Of a stretch of DNA of 60,325 nt, positions 40,888 through 52,060 are shown piece by piece. Origin of the DNA: a bacterium (GTDB lineage Bacteria; Sysuimicrobiota; Sysuimicrobiia; Sysuimicrobiales; Segetimicrobiaceae); assembly GCA_035691305.1 (NCBI GenBank), contig DASSJF010000015.1:1-60325 (forward strand). Direction: 5' to 3'. Positions within the stretch are counted from its first letter, which is position 1, and each line of letters starts with the position of its first letter. The position numbers and the translations under genes were made by a program. Under the pieces are notes generated by a model that did no database searches, was not told the DNA's origin, and saw only the letters and a list, made by a program, of their open reading frames with translations.

Positions 40888-41850
40888 TCATCGCGGCCGT
40901 CCGCCGATCCGGCCGGCGTGGGCCATCGCGCCGATCAAATTGAGCATGAGGCGGACGCTGACGCGGCAGGTCAGGTCGCCGCCGGCGAGGTCCGGCATGA
41001 TCTCCACCACGTCGAACCCCGCGACGCGGCCGCGCGCCGCGACCCCGCGCAGCACGCCGCTCGCTTCATCGTAGGTGAGTCCGCCGAACGCCGGGCTGGC
41101 GACCGCCGGGGCGGCCGACGGGTCGAGACCGTCCACGTCGAGCGTAATGAAGTAACGGTCCGCGGCGGGCACTTTCGCCAGCGCGGCTTCGACGCCGGTA
41201 CGATGGATCTCGGCGGCGCCGATCAGCACCGAGCCGTACGCGCGCGCGTCGTCGAACTCCACCCGCCGCCCGCTGCCGAACCCGCGGAGACCGATCTGCG
41301 CCATGCCCCGGACCCACCGCATCTCGGACGCCCGCCGCATCGGGCTGCTGAGTCCGTCCCGGATCCCCTCCCGCTCGTCGCGCCAGTCGATGTGCGCGTC
41401 GATCTGCACGACGCAGATCGGCGGCTGCTCGGCGTAGGCGCGCAGTACGGGAATCGGCACGGAGTCGTCGCCGCCCAACACGAACGGCACCGCGCCCCGC
41501 GCCAGGATCGCCTTGACCGCCGCCTCCGCCGCGGGCGGCGCTTCGTCCCAGTGTCCCGCGACCATCGCCACGTCACCGCAGTCGACGATCCGGATGTTGC
41601 GGCCGGCGAACAGGTCGTCGCCGAAGTCGAAATCGTAGTTGGTCGCGTACCACGGGACGTACCGCATCGACTGCTCGCGCAGCGCCGCGGGCGCCCGGCT
41701 CTGGGACGCCGCCGTCTGCAGATCGTACGGGACGCAGAACGGCACGCCGAGCACGGCGATGTCGGCGTCCAGCGCGCCTAGGTCCGGGCAGCGGGGCACG
41801 TCGAGAAAGGTCGGACGGCCGGCGGGGACCGGCGACAGACGGAAAGCCAT
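40888..41850 (-). CDS. Ureohydrolase (agmatinase/arginase family)
   Basis: A 320-residue binuclear-Mn hydrolase fold; ATG 41850 follows AAGGA at good spacing. Ligands: GGDDS (126-130, Asp129 where most members have His), DAHID (151-155), LDVDGLDP (237-244). The family hydrolyses guanidino groups to urea or removes formimino groups. The His-to-Asp change occurs in some divergent members and may alter metal affinity. It is first in the 12-gene operon, so it may act on a guanidino or amidino side group of the imported compound. Confidence 0.85.
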   Translation of the reverse strand: MAFRLSPVPAGRPTFLDVPRCPDLGALDADIAVLGVPFCVPYDLQTAASQSRAPAALREQSMRYVPWYATNYDFDFGDDLFAGRNIRIVDCGDVAMVAGHWDEAPPAAEAAVKAILARGAVPFVLGGDDSVPIPVLRAYAEQPPICVVQIDAHIDWRDEREGIRDGLSSPMRRASEMRWVRGMAQIGLRGFGSGRRVEFDDARAYGSVLIGAAEIHRTGVEAALAKVPAADRYFITLDVDGLDPSAAPAVASPAFGGLTYDEASGVLRGVAARGRVAGFDVVEIMPDLAGGDLTCRVSVRLMLNLIGAMAHAGRIGGRPR

Positions 41851-41988
41851 GCGCTGTTCCTTCTCCCCGGGTCGAATCCGCCCCTGGACTCCTGGGGAGG
41901 ACCGGCCGGCCGCCAGGCCGGCTTGGCCGCGGGCGATGCTCGCGGCGCGTCTACAGGCCGAAGATGTAGGGAACTCTGACGATTGACT

Positions 41989-43569
41989 ATGGAGCGGATG
42001 CGCAGGGGTTGGCCGGGCGGCTTTCCAGCCGGCGTCGTGGCCGGAGCCGGCGCGACGCTTGCCCTGTTCGTCTGCAGGCTCGCAACCGGCGTCCCGATGC
42101 CGCAGGAAGCCCTCACCGAACGGATCGCCCTGCTGCTGCCGAATCCGGTGTTTGCCTTCCTGCTCGCCGAACTCCAGCACCTGGCCAAACCGCTGGCGTT
42201 CGCGGCCGCGACCTGCGCCATGCTGATCGGGTATGGCCTCGGCGGCGCCGCGTACGCGCACATCGTGCCCGCGGGCCGTCGATCCCGGATGCACTTCGGG
42301 CTTGTCGTCGCCGCGGTCGCGTGGGCCTTCATCGAGGGGGAAGTGCTGGGCGAGCCGCTGACCACCGCCGTGTCGGCCCCAATACTCCCGGTGGCGATCG
42401 GCAGCCTCGTCTATGGAACACTGCTGCCCGGTCTCTTCAGCCGCAACGAAGCCGCGAATCGGGCCGGCGCCGCGGCCGCGGCGCCGGCAGGGCGGGACTT
42501 GCCTGCAGGCATCCGGCCGGTCGGCCGGCGGCCCCTGTTGCGACGGGCCGCGCTCATGGGGCTGGTCGCGGGCGCCGTCTCCCGCGTCGGGATCTGGGAC
42601 GGGGATGCGGGCCCGCGCTCGACCGCCACGGCATCGGGAGCCGCCGGCGCGGGCCCGAAGGCTTTCCGCCTCATCAGGGGGATGCCGGCGGAGGTCACCG
42701 CGAACCGCGAGTTCTATCGCGTCTCCAAGAATTTTCCGTTCGATCCCGCCGTCCGGATCGCCGATTGGTCGTTCGCGGTCACGGGTCTGGTCGCCAGGCC
42801 GCTCAAAATGTCCTATGCCGAGTTCGTCAAAGCCGCGCCTTCCGTCGAACGCTGCCACACGCTGGAGTGCATCACCAACGAAACCGGAGGCGATCTGATC
42901 GGCAATGCCAACTGGAAGGGATTGCGGGTTCGAGACATCCTCGGCCTTGCCGAGGTGCGGCCGGCGGCGACCGCGGTGATCTGGCGCTGCGCGGACGGCT
43001 ACGTCGAGGCCGTCCCGCTCGCCGTGGCGATGGACGCCAGGGCTCTGCTCGCATACGAGATGAACGGACGGCCCCTCCCCGCGGCGCACGGCGCGCCGGT
43101 GCGGGTCCTCCTCCCCAACCGGTACGGCATGAAGCAGCCCAAGTGGCTGACCGGCATCCACGTGGCCGACTCCAATGCCGCCGGCCGTTGGGAGCGCCGG
43201 CGATTAGCCAACCCGGCGACCGTCAAGATTCACAGCGCCTTCCGCGTGGACGCGCGGGACGGCGCCGCGGTAGAACTCGGAGGCTGGGCGTTTGCCGGCA
43301 GCCGCGGCGTTGCGCGCGTGGAGATCAGCGCGGACGGCGGGACGACGTGGTTCCCGGCCGCCCTCAAGGAAGCGTTGGGCGACAACTGCTGGCAATTCTG
43401 GTCGGCGGAGTGGAAGCCTCCGGCGCCGGGCGACTACGCGCTGTGGGTCCGCGCCGTCGACGGCGCGGGAACGATACAGCCGGGCCGGCGGCGCAGGACG
43501 CCGGACGGCGCGGAAGGCTACCACGAGATCCGGGTTCGGGTCGCCGGCCGGTCGGCCCGCCGCCTATAG
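41989..43569 (+). CDS. Membrane-anchored sulfite-oxidase-like molybdopterin enzyme
   Basis: A 526-residue protein. The N-terminal ~200 residues hold four hydrophobic helices (near 12-32, 68-90, 102-120, 130-150) and a fifth after the basic GRRPLLRR. The rest is a sulfite-oxidase Moco domain with C294 (LECITN) as the likely molybdenum ligand, followed by the Ig-like Mo-co dimer domain (VARVEISADGGTTWFPA). It probably oxidises sulfite or reduces a sulfoxide or similar group at the outer face of the membrane. ATG 41989 is used; a TTG at 41983 is possible. Divergent from the big catabolic operon, with a GCCGGCC/GGCCGGC hairpin (41905-41922) between. Confidence 0.85.
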   Translation: MERMRRGWPGGFPAGVVAGAGATLALFVCRLATGVPMPQEALTERIALLLPNPVFAFLLAELQHLAKPLAFAAATCAMLIGYGLGGAAYAHIVPAGRRSRMHFGLVVAAVAWAFIEGEVLGEPLTTAVSAPILPVAIGSLVYGTLLPGLFSRNEAANRAGAAAAAPAGRDLPAGIRPVGRRPLLRRAALMGLVAGAVSRVGIWDGDAGPRSTATASGAAGAGPKAFRLIRGMPAEVTANREFYRVSKNFPFDPAVRIADWSFAVTGLVARPLKMSYAEFVKAAPSVERCHTLECITNETGGDLIGNANWKGLRVRDILGLAEVRPAATAVIWRCADGYVEAVPLAVAMDARALLAYEMNGRPLPAAHGAPVRVLLPNRYGMKQPKWLTGIHVADSNAAGRWERRRLANPATVKIHSAFRVDARDGAAVELGGWAFAGSRGVARVEISADGGTTWFPAALKEALGDNCWQFWSAEWKPPAPGDYALWVRAVDGAGTIQPGRRRRTPDGAEGYHEIRVRVAGRSARRL

Positions 43570-43799
43570 GTGGCGGGCGGTGGAAGTTCAGGCCGCGTTC
43601 GTGACGCCGCGCCCCCGGCGCGCCCGTCCCCGCGGGCATCGGGCGGCGAACCCACCGCACAATCGTCTGGCCGCCCGATGCGTCGCGGGGAGCCCGCCCA
43701 GCATACTCGGAGGCAGAGGCGCCGTACCTTCCACGCGGGCGGTCTTTTCTGATTTTCGCGGCCCGTCCGGCGAATCGCGCCTGGCCCGGAGGGATGATC

Positions 43800-46100
43800 A
43801 TGCCGGTTTTGCGTGAGGACGCGCTCGAGTATCACCGCAAGGGCCGCGCCGGGAAAATCGCGATCGCGATCACCAAGCCCTGCGCGACGCAGCTCGATCT
43901 GTCGCTTGCGTACACGCCGGGGGTCGCCGAACCCGTCCGCGACATCCACGCCGATCCGCCCGCCGCGTACGACTATACGAACAAGGGCAACCTGGTCGCG
44001 GTGATCAGCAACGGCACCGCGGTGCTCGGGCTCGGCAACATGGGGCCGGCCGGGGCGAAGCCGGTGATGGAAGGCAAAGCGCTCTTGTTCAAGCGATTCG
44101 CCGATGTCGACGCCTTCGACCTCGAGGTCGACGCGACCGATCCGGACGAGATCGTCCGCGTCGCGCGGGCGGTCGCGCCCACGTTCGGCGGCATCAACCT
44201 CGAGGATATCAAGGCGCCGGAGTGCTTCGCCGTCGAGGAGCGGCTCAGGGCGCTCGTCGACATTCCCGTGTTTCACGACGACCAGCACGGCACGGCCATC
44301 ATCACGGCGGCAGGCCTGCTCAACGCGCTTGAACTCACGGGGAAGCGCATCGAAGACGTCCGCACCGTGATCAGCGGCGCGGGCGCGGCGTCGATCGCGT
44401 CGGCGGAACTGTTCGTCAAGCTCGGAATGCGCCGCGAGCGCATCCGGCTGGTCGACACCAAAGGCGTCGTCTACGCCGGGCGCGCCGAGGGGATGAACCC
44501 CTACAAGCAGCGGTTCGCGGCCGAGACGTCCGCGCGCACGCTCGCCGACGCGCTCAGAGGCGCGGACGTGTTCATGGGGCTGTCGGTCGCCGGGATCGTC
44601 TCCCAGGACATGGTCCGGTCGATGGCGGAGCGGCCGATCATCTTCGCCCTCGCCAACCCCGACCCCGAAATCACCGTCGCCGACGCGCGGGCGGCCCGGC
44701 CCGACGCGATCGTGGCGAGCGGCCGCTCCGACGACCCGAACCAGGTCAACAACGTGCTGGGGTTCCCGTTCATTTTCCGCGGGGCTCTCGACGTGCGGGC
44801 GCGCGCGATCAACGACGAGATGAAGATCGCGGCGGCGCGGGCGCTGGCGGCGCTCGCCAAGGAAGAAGTCCCCGACGTGGTGCTGCGGGCCTACGGGCTC
44901 GAGCAGCTGCGCTTCGGGCCGGACTACATCCTCCCCAAGCCGGTCGACCCGCGGGTGCCCCTCTGGGTGGCGCCCGCCGTGGCGGAGGCCGCGATGACGT
45001 CCGGGGTCGCGCGCCGAACGGTGGATCTCGCCGCCTACCGTGACGAGCTGAGCCGGCGCCTCACCCGGGGCTGGGAAGTCATGGGCGTCGTCGTGCACAA
45101 GGCCCAGGCGTCGCCCCGGCGCGTCGTGTTTTCGGAGGGAGAGGAAGCGAAGGTCATCCGCGCGGCCGCGAATATCGCCCGCGACGGGATCGCGCAGCCG
45201 ATTCTCCTCGGCCGCGAGGACGTGATCCGCGCCCGGATGAAGGACCTCGGCGTCGCCGCCTCCTTGGAGATCGTCGTGCCCCAGGCCTCCGCGAAGCGCG
45301 CGGCGTATGCGGCCGCCTTCTACGAGGCGCGGCGACGCAAGGGGATCACCCTGCGCGAGGCTCTGACCCTCGCCGGGCAACCCAACTACTTCGGCGCGAT
45401 GATGGTCCAGGCGGGTGACGCGGACGCGTTCGTCGCCGGGCTCACTTATCACTATCCGGACGTAATCCGGCCCGCGCTGCAGGTCATCGGCCCGGCGCGC
45501 GGGACCTCGCGGGTCGCCGGTCTGTACCTGCTCGCGCTGAACGGCCGTCCGTATCTCCTGGCAGACCCCACGGTCAACGTCGACCCGACGGCGGAGGACC
45601 TGGCCGCCATCGCGATCATGGCCGCGGAGAAGGCGGGCGAGTTCAACATCACGCCGCGCGTGGCGATGCTGTCGTTCTCGAACTTCGGCTCGACGCGCCA
45701 CCCGCGGTCGGCCAAGGTCGCCGAGGCCACCGCGCTCGTCAGGGCACGGCGGCCCGACCTCATGGTCGACGGGGAGATCATGGCGGACGTCGCCGTCGTG
45801 CCCGACCTGCGGCAGGCGGACTATCCGTTCTCGAGCCTCGCCGGCGAGGCGAACGTGCTGATCTTCCCGAGCCTCGAAGCGGCCAACACCGCGTACAAGC
45901 TCCTGCAGCACCTCGGCGGCGCGACCGCGGTCGGCCCGATCCTGATGGGCATGGCCAAGCCCGTGCACGTGCTGAGCCGGGGGGCGGAAGTGACCGACAT
46001 CGTCGACATCGCGGCGGTCGCGGTGGTCGATGCGCAGAACCTCTCACAGCTCTCCGAGTTGACGCGCGCGATGGCGGCCGCCCGCAAAGTTCCGGCGTAG
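43800..46100 (+). CDS. maeB: NADP-dependent malic enzyme with C-terminal phosphotransacetylase-like domain
   Basis: A 766-residue MaeB-type enzyme. ATG 43800 is preferred over the ATG two codons earlier because GGAGGG then has 6-nt spacing. The malic domain spans ~1-410 ([38 protein letters not shown] nucleotide site, LANPDPEI). The PTA-like regulatory domain spans ~430-766 ([30 protein letters not shown]). It makes pyruvate and CO2 from malate; the PTA part binds acetyl-CoA as an allosteric signal in characterised relatives. Directly ahead of citrate synthase. Confidence 0.93.
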   Translation: MPVLREDALEYHRKGRAGKIAIAITKPCATQLDLSLAYTPGVAEPVRDIHADPPAAYDYTNKGNLVAVISNGTAVLGLGNMGPAGAKPVMEGKALLFKRFADVDAFDLEVDATDPDEIVRVARAVAPTFGGINLEDIKAPECFAVEERLRALVDIPVFHDDQHGTAIITAAGLLNALELTGKRIEDVRTVISGAGAASIASAELFVKLGMRRERIRLVDTKGVVYAGRAEGMNPYKQRFAAETSARTLADALRGADVFMGLSVAGIVSQDMVRSMAERPIIFALANPDPEITVADARAARPDAIVASGRSDDPNQVNNVLGFPFIFRGALDVRARAINDEMKIAAARALAALAKEEVPDVVLRAYGLEQLRFGPDYILPKPVDPRVPLWVAPAVAEAAMTSGVARRTVDLAAYRDELSRRLTRGWEVMGVVVHKAQASPRRVVFSEGEEAKVIRAAANIARDGIAQPILLGREDVIRARMKDLGVAASLEIVVPQASAKRAAYAAAFYEARRRKGITLREALTLAGQPNYFGAMMVQAGDADAFVAGLTYHYPDVIRPALQVIGPARGTSRVAGLYLLALNGRPYLLADPTVNVDPTAEDLAAIAIMAAEKAGEFNITPRVAMLSFSNFGSTRHPRSAKVAEATALVRARRPDLMVDGEIMADVAVVPDLRQADYPFSSLAGEANVLIFPSLEAANTAYKLLQHLGGATAVGPILMGMAKPVHVLSRGAEVTDIVDIAAVAVVDAQNLSQLSELTRAMAAARKVPA

Positions 46101-46141
46101 CGCCGGCGCGCGGTTGACGGTGTGACGGAGGAGGAAGGTCG

Positions 46142-47464
<1,323 letters not shown>

Positions 47465-47569
47465 TCTGATCGGAGGCGGGCAAACTCATCGCGCCGTGTC
47501 GAGGACATTCGACGCAGGGGCGCGACGAGACCGTGCCCGGGCTGACTCCGGACGGCGCGGCGGCGCGCC

Positions 47570-48607
47570 CTACACGAGTGCGCTCGTGATCACCACCCGC
47601 TTCAGCGTCCCCATCGCGCCGAGAATCTTCCCGGTGCCCAGCGCCACGCTGCTGAGCGGGTCGGCCACGTAGGTCACGGGAAGTCCGGTCTCCTCCCTGA
47701 GCAGCACGTCGAACCCGCGGAGCAGCGACGCGCCCCCGGTGAGATGGATGCCTTCCCGCATGATATCGGCCGCCAGTTCCGGCGGCGTGACCTCGAGGGT
47801 CATTTTCACCGTGTTGACGATTTCCGCGACCGATTCCGCCATCGCGGCACGAATCTCGGCGCCCGACACGCGCAGCGTTCGCGGCAGGCCGGACACGAGA
47901 TCGCGGCCGCGCACGTTGATCGAGTCGTCCTCCTTCTGCGGGTACGCGGATCCCACGCGAATCTTGACGTCTTCCGCCATCCGCTCGCCGATGAGCAGAT
48001 TGTGCGCCTTGCGCATGTACTGCATGATGTCTTCGTCCATTTCATCGCCCGCGACGCGGAGACTGCGGACGGTCACGATGTTGCCGAGGGCGATGACGGC
48101 CACCTCGGTCGTGCCCCCGCCGACGTCCACGATCATGCGCCCGAACGGCTCCGAGATCTCGAGCCCGGCCCCAACCGCGGCCGCCAGCGGCTGCTCGATC
48201 AGGTACGTCCGCCGTCCCCCCGCCTGAAGACCGGCGCCGATCACGGCGCGCTTCTCCACCGTGGTCGCGCCGCTCGGAATGCCTACCATCACCTGCGGGC
48301 GCGCGATTCTCCTCGTCTGGATCCCCTGGCGGATGAAGTACGACAGCATCGTGGCGGTGATATCGAAATCCGCGATCACGCCGTTCCGCAGCGGCCGCGT
48401 GGCGATGATCTCGGCGGGCGTCCGGCCGATCATCTTCTTCGCCGCATTGCCCACGGCGAGGATTTCCTTGTGGCCCGCCCGGCGGGCGATCACGGACGGT
48501 TCGCGCACCACGATGCCGTCACCCTCGACGTAGACAAGGGTGTTTGCGGTCCCGAGATCGACTCCCACGTCCCGCGTGAAGCGGCCCAACAATCCCGTCA
48601 ATGACAT
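47570..48607 (-). CDS. mreB: Rod shape-determining protein MreB/Mbl
   Basis: A 345-residue bacterial actin. Phosphate-1 loop GVDLGTANTLVYV (~15-27), phosphate-2 MIVDVGGGTTEVAVI and the adenosine region HLTGGASLLRGFD are intact. It forms membrane-bound filaments that guide wall synthesis, so the cell is probably a rod. No mreC or mreD follows; the neighbours are unrelated, so this may be an mbl-type second copy. Confidence 0.93.
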   Translation of the reverse strand: MSLTGLLGRFTRDVGVDLGTANTLVYVEGDGIVVREPSVIARRAGHKEILAVGNAAKKMIGRTPAEIIATRPLRNGVIADFDITATMLSYFIRQGIQTRRIARPQVMVGIPSGATTVEKRAVIGAGLQAGGRRTYLIEQPLAAAVGAGLEISEPFGRMIVDVGGGTTEVAVIALGNIVTVRSLRVAGDEMDEDIMQYMRKAHNLLIGERMAEDVKIRVGSAYPQKEDDSINVRGRDLVSGLPRTLRVSGAEIRAAMAESVAEIVNTVKMTLEVTPPELAADIMREGIHLTGGASLLRGFDVLLREETGLPVTYVADPLSSVALGTGKILGAMGTLKRVVITSALV

Positions 48608-48655
48608 CCCGGCCGTCTCCCCTTTATGGCGCCGAGCAAGGGCGCACCCGCGGCG

Positions 48656-49705
48656 TCACCGGTGGTCCTGCGGAACGAGAACAACCTTGCCAAAATTGGC
48701 CCGATCGGCGAGCCGCTGGTGGGCGCCCTTGACCTCCGTCATCGGGAAGCGGCTGTCGATGACCGGCTGCAGCCGCCCGCTGGCCGCGAGCCGGATCAGA
48801 TGGCGCAGATCGTGCGACGCTCCGCCCTCGTAGAACGACAGCGTATTGCGGTTCCGGTGCAGGTTCCCGAGGGGCACCCGAACCGACTGCCCGCCGAACG
48901 CCCCGCAGCTCACGAGACGGCCGCCGCGGTTCAGGACGCCCAGGCTCTCCGGTCCCGCGAACTTTCCCGTCGTGTCAAACACAACGTCGACGCCCTTCCC
49001 CTCGGTCAGCGACAGGACCTGGTTCGCCCAGCCGTCCTGGGAGTAATTGACGCCGGCCTCCGCCCCAAGCGCGCGGGCGCGTTCGAGCTTCCAGTCGCTG
49101 CCCGCGGCCGCGATCACGCGCGCGCCCTGAAGCCGAGCAATCTGGCACGCCGCCGCCCCGACGCCGCCGCCGGCCGCCATCACCAGGATCGAGTCTGTGG
49201 CGGCGACGGGCGCCTTGGTGACGAGCCCGTGCCACGCCGTAGTGTACGACAGTGACAGCGCCGCGGCGGTCTCCGCGGAAACGGACATGGGGATCGGGAT
49301 GACATTCTGTGCGGGGACCTTGACGTATTCGGCGTAGCCGCCCCACAGGTGGACCCCGACGACGCGGTACCGGCGGCAGTAGTTTTCCCCGCTCCCGCGA
49401 CGGCAGAAGTCGCATTCCCCGCACCGCAGCAGCGGATACGTGACGACCCGCTGCCCCAACGGGATACCGATGACGCCCGGCCCGACGGCGACGACCTCGC
49501 CGGCCGGATCGGCGCCCAGGACGTGGGGAAAGGTCGGCGTGCCCATCGCCCGGCGGCTCGCGCGCACCAGGAGATCGGGCACCCGGTTCACGGAACACGC
49601 GAGCACCTTTACCAGTATCTCATCGGGGCCGGGGACCGGCGTGGGTACTTCTTCGAGACGCAAGACGTCGACACCGCCGTGCCGGCGGACGGTCACCGCG
49701 CGCAT
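48656..49705 (-). CDS. Zinc-containing medium-chain alcohol dehydrogenase
   Basis: A 349-residue MDR protein starting at ATG 49705; a 19-residue upstream extension is poor. The structural zinc site has four Cys in CGECDFCRRGSGENYC. The Rossmann motif AAGGGVGAAACQIA and HVLGADPAGEV are present. The first-shell catalytic Cys of classic ADHs is replaced (LACSVNRVPDLL), typical of the quinone-oxidoreductase/crotonyl-reductase-like branch. NAD(P)-dependent oxidation or enoyl reduction is likely; substrate unknown. It is 48 bp before mreB on the same strand. Confidence 0.85.
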   Translation of the reverse strand: MRAVTVRRHGGVDVLRLEEVPTPVPGPDEILVKVLACSVNRVPDLLVRASRRAMGTPTFPHVLGADPAGEVVAVGPGVIGIPLGQRVVTYPLLRCGECDFCRRGSGENYCRRYRVVGVHLWGGYAEYVKVPAQNVIPIPMSVSAETAAALSLSYTTAWHGLVTKAPVAATDSILVMAAGGGVGAAACQIARLQGARVIAAAGSDWKLERARALGAEAGVNYSQDGWANQVLSLTEGKGVDVVFDTTGKFAGPESLGVLNRGGRLVSCGAFGGQSVRVPLGNLHRNRNTLSFYEGGASHDLRHLIRLAASGRLQPVIDSRFPMTEVKGAHQRLADRANFGKVVLVPQDHR

Positions 49706-50106
49706 CCGAGAATCTCGCAACGCGGTGCTTGGCGACTGCGAACGAACGGAACTCAGCAACCCGAACGCGACCCGAAGCTACGATGACCCGCGTTCGCGAC
49801 TGTTCAGGGTCCGGCGACGCACCTCAACCCACAGTGGGCCCATGTCTCCCACGCTCCCGATCCCCCGTGGGTTACATGGTTTGACACGAACAGCGCAAAC
49901 CTTTCTTTCAAGTACCGTTCACCGCCCGAGTCGGACGGAGGTGGGAGGAACGACACGTTACACGTTTCCCATCCGTATGATTGACGGCGACAACGCAGAG
50001 AGAGGAACGGCGCAGGTGTCGCTTCCCTTGTTGAGTAATTCTAGCCCCATACCGCAGCGTCTAGACGGCCGTTGATCATCGGACCTTCCCTGTGGAGGTG
50101 CTCACG
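49706..50106. other. 400-bp intergenic region with repeats and a -35-like box
   Basis: No gene is convincing. Visible items: CCCAC-A-GTGGG palindrome (49828-49838), arms AACCCAC (49826-49832) and GTGGGTT (49867-49873), a perfect TTGACA (49881-49886) with no clear -10 partner, a tandem ACACGTT repeat near 49953-49966, and GGAGG (50094-50098) for the binding-protein gene. Confidence 0.45.
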
Positions 50107-51351
50107 TTGGTGCCAGTCGGACGTCGCCTGAGGGCCTCGCTGTTCCTTGCCGCGGTCATGACGCTCCCGCTCGCGCTCGGTGGTGTCGCCAGATCCGCGG
50201 ACACCGGTCCGATCAAGTTGGGGCTCCTGGTGCCGAAGACCGGCAACTTCGCGCCGAACGGCAATGATGAACTGCTCGGGTGGAATTTCGCGCTCAAAGA
50301 CCTGGGCGACACCGTCCACGGCCGGAAGATTCAGACCATCGCCATCGACGACGCCGGCGATCCGACCCAAGGGTTGAACGCGGTACGGCAGCTGGTCGAG
50401 AACGACCGGGTGGTCGGGCTGTTCGGCCCGACGACGTCCAACGAAGCGCTGGCCATCCGCGGGTACGTCGCGGCCTCCGGCATCCCGATGATCATGGTCG
50501 CCTCCGCCGACACGTTGGCGACGTCCGCACGCGCGAAGAACATCCTGCTCGGGTCCTACGCCTCCGACACGCCGGCGATGATGCTCGGCAAGTGGGCCGC
50601 CGACCACCTCCACCTCAAGCGGGTGACCACGCTCGCGCTGGACTTCTCGTACGGCTGGGACACCGTGGGCGGATTTGTGGTGGCCTTGAAGAAGGGCGGC
50701 GGCGGGATCGAAAAGCAGATCTGGGCGCCGATAACGACCGCGGACTGGAGCCCCTACATCACGCAGATTCCGTCGGACAGCGACGGCCTCTTCGTCCTCA
50801 CCGCCGGCGCGGCGTCGGTGAAGGTCGCCGCGGCGTTTCGCCAATTCGGCCTCCTCGGCAAGATCGCCCTGTTGAGCACTTCGACGTTCAACGACTACAC
50901 CGTGCTGCAGCAGGAAGACCAAGACGTCGCCAAGGCCGCGATGGTCGCAGGCGCGTACATGGATGGACTCGACAATCCCGAGAACCGCCGCATGGCCGCG
51001 GCGTACAAGGCGGCCACAGGCAAATACCCGGGGGCGTACGCCGAGATCGGGTACACGGCTGCGAAGAGCTATATCCTTGCGCTCCGCAAAATCGACGGTG
51101 ACACGACGGACCGCCGGGCGTGGCTCGACGCCGTCGTCGGCGCGCAGTTCCAGGCGCCGCGCGGGCCGGTGAGGTGGGACCCCGGCACGAACGCGCCGAT
51201 CGAGAATTTCTACGTCGGCAAGCTCCAAACCGTAAACGGCGAGCTGCGCCAGGTGCCGACCGTGACGTACCGGAACGTGATGCCGTGGGGGATTTTGTCC
51301 AAGGACGTCTGGGAGAAGATCGCCTGCTGCTACACGAGGCAGAGCCCGTAG
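50107..51351 (+). CDS. Branched-chain-amino-acid-type ABC substrate-binding protein (LivK-like)
   Basis: A 414-residue periplasmic-binding-protein type 1 fold. TTG 50107 is chosen (GGAGG 8 nt upstream; GTG 50110 also possible). A signal peptide LRASLFLAAVMTLPLALGGV precedes the mature start IKLGLLVPKTGNFAPNG. The VVGLFGPTTSNEALAIRGYVAASGIP segment is typical of LivK-like proteins, many of which bind aromatic acids, amides or urea rather than Leu/Ile/Val. It is convergent with the Liv ATPases and permease instead of being in their operon. Confidence 0.87.
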   Translation: MVPVGRRLRASLFLAAVMTLPLALGGVARSADTGPIKLGLLVPKTGNFAPNGNDELLGWNFALKDLGDTVHGRKIQTIAIDDAGDPTQGLNAVRQLVENDRVVGLFGPTTSNEALAIRGYVAASGIPMIMVASADTLATSARAKNILLGSYASDTPAMMLGKWAADHLHLKRVTTLALDFSYGWDTVGGFVVALKKGGGGIEKQIWAPITTADWSPYITQIPSDSDGLFVLTAGAASVKVAAAFRQFGLLGKIALLSTSTFNDYTVLQQEDQDVAKAAMVAGAYMDGLDNPENRRMAAAYKAATGKYPGAYAEIGYTAAKSYILALRKIDGDTTDRRAWLDAVVGAQFQAPRGPVRWDPGTNAPIENFYVGKLQTVNGELRQVPTVTYRNVMPWGILSKDVWEKIACCYTRQSP

Positions 51352-51358
51352 GCGGGGG

Positions 51359-52060
51359 CTAAACTCCGAGAAACTGCTGGCGCACCTGCGGGGCGGCTTC
51401 GAGCGCGCCGGCCGTCCCGTTCCAAACGATCAGTCCGTTCGCGAGCACATACACGTGGTCGGCGAGGCTGACGCCGAGCCCGTAGTTCTGCTCGACGAGC
51501 AGGATCGAGAGGCCGCGGTCCCGGAGATCCCGGATCAATTCTTCCATCCGGTCCACGATGACCGGCGCCAGGCCTTCGCTGGGCTCGTCCATCAGCAGCA
51601 GGCGGGGATTGGTCATCAGCGCCCGTCCGATTGCCAGCATCTGCTGCTCCCCTCCCGATAGGTGGCCGCCCCGGTTGTGCCGGCGCTCTTTCAGGTGGGG
51701 AAAGATCTCATACAGCTCGTCGATCGTCCAGCCGCGGCCGCCCCTCCGCGCCGGCTGGGTGCCCAACGACAGGTTCTCCTCGACGGTCAGCGACGGGAAG
51801 ATCCAGCGGCCCTGCGGCACGAGCGCGAGGCCGCGCCGGGCGATGGCATAGGGAGGCAGTCCGGTCAGGTTCCCGACGTCCCAGGCGATGCGGCCGGAGC
51901 GCGGCGGCGTGAGGCCCATGATGCTCCGGATGAGCGTGGTTTTCCCCATCCCGTTGCGGCCCAGCAGCGTCACGCACGCCGCGGCGGGAACGCGCAGGCT
52001 GACGCCCTGCAGCACGTGGCTGTCGCCGCGGTACGTGTGAATGTCGTCGACCTCAAGCAT
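51359..52060 (-). CDS. livF: Liv-type ABC ATPase (LivF-like)
   Basis: A 233-residue ATPase: Walker A GRNGMGKTT, signature LSGGEQQMLAIGRAL, Walker B LLLMDEPSEGLAP, and the LivF-type tail LADHVYVLANGLIVWNG. It overlaps LivG by 8 bp. Last gene of the Rieske operon. Confidence 0.92.
   Translation of the reverse strand: MLEVDDIHTYRGDSHVLQGVSLRVPAAACVTLLGRNGMGKTTLIRSIMGLTPPRSGRIAWDVGNLTGLPPYAIARRGLALVPQGRWIFPSLTVEENLSLGTQPARRGGRGWTIDELYEIFPHLKERRHNRGGHLSGGEQQMLAIGRALMTNPRLLLMDEPSEGLAPVIVDRMEELIRDLRDRGLSILLVEQNYGLGVSLADHVYVLANGLIVWNGTAGALEAAPQVRQQFLGV

Noticed and set aside
49440-50075. 211-codon plus-strand frame running into the gap before the LivK-like gene
   Set aside because: Its first half is antisense to the alcohol dehydrogenase and the remaining part shows no domain or ribosome site.
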